Assembly: GCF_001984175.1 (NCBI RefSeq)
Contig: NZ_MTQP01000068.1
Coordinates: 620,001-684,000 of the forward strand
From: Saccharothrix sp. ALI-22-I
Lineage (GTDB): Bacteria; Actinomycetota; Actinomycetes; Mycobacteriales; Pseudonocardiaceae
DNA length: 64,000 bases
Direction of reading: 5' to 3'
The position numbers were made by a program, and so were the translations under genes. The notes below the pieces were generated by a model. The model worked only from the letters and a program-made list of their open reading frames with translations. It searched no databases and was not told where the DNA came from. Shown here piece by piece: positions 62,927-64,000 of the stretch. Positions within the stretch are counted from its first letter, which is position 1. Each line of letters begins with the position of its first letter.

Positions 62927-63837
62927 CCGCGTACGCAGACGTCGAGGACCCGTCGGTCGCGCTCAGCGCGGCGGCCGAGAACCGGCCCGGTCGGCAGTCG
63001 ACCAAGGAGCTGATCGAGAAGGCCGGCTGGAAGATCCAGGGCGTCAACTGGATCTACGAGAAGGTCACCGGCGAGAACCTGCTCGACGCGCTGATCAAGC
63101 CGCTGCTCGGCGATTTCGAGAAGATCGACGAGAACGCCAACGCGTGGGACCGGGTCGCCAAGGCGCTGGACTCCGTGCGGCACAACGTCGATGCGGGCGC
63201 GGAGCAGCTGTCGTCGCACTGGGACGGTGACGCGGCCAAGGCGTTCGAGACGCGCATGGGGACCATGTGGGTCATCGCCATCGAGGCGGACTCGCAGATC
63301 GCGCGGATCATCGGCAACAAGTTCCGTTCGGTGGCGAACACCTGCCGCACCGCGTGCGGCATCGCCCTGACCCTGCTCGACAAGCTCGTCGGCTACCTGA
63401 TGGAAGCCGCGATGGCGGCGTGCGTCCCGGCCGTCGGCTGGGGTCGCGCGGTGTGGCTGGTCTACGACGCGATCCAGATCGTGGACGCCATCCGCAAGAT
63501 CATCATTTCCATCCAGACCCTCATCGAGGGCGTCCAGGGCATGATCGACGGCATCGTGGCCATGGGCACCGCGCTGTCCAAGCTGAAGGACGTGCGCGAC
63601 GTCAGCGACCTGCTCGACGTGGTCGACGGGTACCAGGACGGCAAGGAGAAGTACGACAACGGCAAGAAGGCGGTGAAGGGCGGCCTCATCGACCTCGCGA
63701 TGGCCGGGCACTCGCTGCACGGCGCGACCAAGGCGGCGGGAACCCCGAGGGGCAGGATGCCGGCCAACAGCGATGGCGGGTCGACGCCACCGGCGGCCGT
63801 ACCGGCCGGTGACAGCTCGGGCGGTGGTGGGCAGTGA
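62923..63837 (+). CDS. WXG100-like domain protein (ESX-associated)
   Basis: A 304-residue protein. The middle contains SSHWDGDAAKAFETRM, a WXG-like turn (W-x-G) between two helices. Around residues 140-210 are hydrophobic helices (VGYLMEAAMAACVPAVGWGR, IRKIIISIQTLIEGVQGMID). A Gly/Pro-rich tail follows. ATG 62923 overlaps the EspC-like stop (ATGA). Likely an ESX effector carrier or partner; its enzymatic function, if any, is not visible. Confidence 0.75.
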   Translation: MTAYADVEDPSVALSAAAENRPGRQSTKELIEKAGWKIQGVNWIYEKVTGENLLDALIKPLLGDFEKIDENANAWDRVAKALDSVRHNVDAGAEQLSSHWDGDAAKAFETRMGTMWVIAIEADSQIARIIGNKFRSVANTCRTACGIALTLLDKLVGYLMEAAMAACVPAVGWGRAVWLVYDAIQIVDAIRKIIISIQTLIEGVQGMIDGIVAMGTALSKLKDVRDVSDLLDVVDGYQDGKEKYDNGKKAVKGGLIDLAMAGHSLHGATKAAGTPRGRMPANSDGGSTPPAAVPAGDSSGGGGQ

Positions 63838-64000
63838 CCTTCCCCTACGACAAGGCGAGGCTCGACGCGCTCGTCGCCGACGTCGAGGCGCGCATGGCCG
63901 ACGTCGAGAAGGTGTCCCGACAGGCGAGTCAGGTGCAACCGCGCTCGCGCGGGCTGTCCCAGGCCGACTTCGCGGAGCTCTCCCGATTCGCCAACAGCTC
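63834..64000 (+). CDS. Third gene of the ESX-associated operon, 3' end outside window
   Basis: GTG 63834 overlaps the previous stop (GTGA) and opens a frame beginning VTFPYDKARLDALVADVEAR, a helical, coiled-coil-like start with heptad pattern (MADVEKVSRQASQV). Only 55 residues are visible. It probably belongs with the two upstream proteins. Confidence 0.6.
   Translation, partial: MTFPYDKARLDALVADVEARMADVEKVSRQASQVQPRSRGLSQADFAELSRFANS

Overview
The window is high-GC actinobacterial chromosome. GTG starts are common, many genes are joined by 1-4 base ATGA/GTGA overlaps, and there is a dnaK-grpE-dnaJ-hspR operon with HAIR operators, a mycobacterial-type fabG4/fadA2 cluster and an EspC-like type VII secretion gene. 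Together with the gene content this points to Pseudonocardiales (Actinosynnema, Saccharothrix or Lentzea-like). That placement is inference from gene style, not a database match. There is no phage, IS element or CRISPR array.

Layout. 0-5.6 kb (minus): start of a ROK sugar kinase, a small secreted protein whose signal peptide is interrupted by a stop codon, a membrane-anchored pentapeptide-like repeat protein, and a polar amino-acid ABC transporter with a strong hairpin between binding protein and permease. 5.8-10.6 kb: GH63-like glucosidase, HIT-like protein and M20 peptidase. 11-14.7 kb: E1alpha, E1beta and E2 of a branched-chain-type 2-oxoacid dehydrogenase. 14.8-19.2 kb: MerR regulator, VOC protein, PRC-barrel/DUF2382 stress protein, acyl-CoA dehydrogenase, SCP2 protein. 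19.3-25 kb: TetR regulator, HSL-type hydrolase, OhrR-like MarR regulator, then the MaoC-FabG4 / FadA2 divergent cluster. 25-33.8 kb: SIMPL-domain protein, AAA ATPase, a 48-residue protein, NYN protein, thioredoxin-NHL protein, GroES-like protein, VanW cell-wall protein, DUF1206 membrane protein. 34-41.7 kb: FadE5-type acyl-CoA dehydrogenase, LuxR-type regulator, sodium/solute symporter, methyltransferase, APH-like kinase, tRNA-Gly(CCC). 41.8-49.7 kb: dCTP deaminase, a LASTG-anchored surface protein, holin-like protein, EtfD-like Fe-S membrane oxidoreductase, SMR pump with TetR, DUF4097 lipoprotein. 49.7-60 kb: dnaK operon, flavohaemoprotein and clpB. 60-64 kb: methyltransferase, membrane protein, SDR enzyme and the first three genes of an EspC-type secretion-associated operon that leaves the window.

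Three regulatory stories stand out. (1) A shared 36-bp operator lies in the scp2/tetR and fabG4/fadA2 divergent promoters, and a related TTACTGAYCGGTAA palindrome lies before fadE5 and etfD, so fatty-acid oxidation (dehydrogenase, electron outlet to quinone, thiolase arm) appears co-regulated. (2) HspR/HAIR sites precede both dnaK and clpB. (3) Probable local repressors govern the SMR pump, the MarR/hydrolase pair and the MerR gene.

The most unusual structure is a dispersed ~80-bp element with at least four copies in the window. It occurs as two same-orientation pairs, each flanking exactly one gene (fadE5; a methyltransferase). In both pairs the right-hand copy is followed by DnaA-box-like repeats about 19 bp apart. 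A second repeat family (GAGTCGAACGTTC-type arrays at 24.95-25.17 and 48.39-48.63 kb) folds into nested hairpins.
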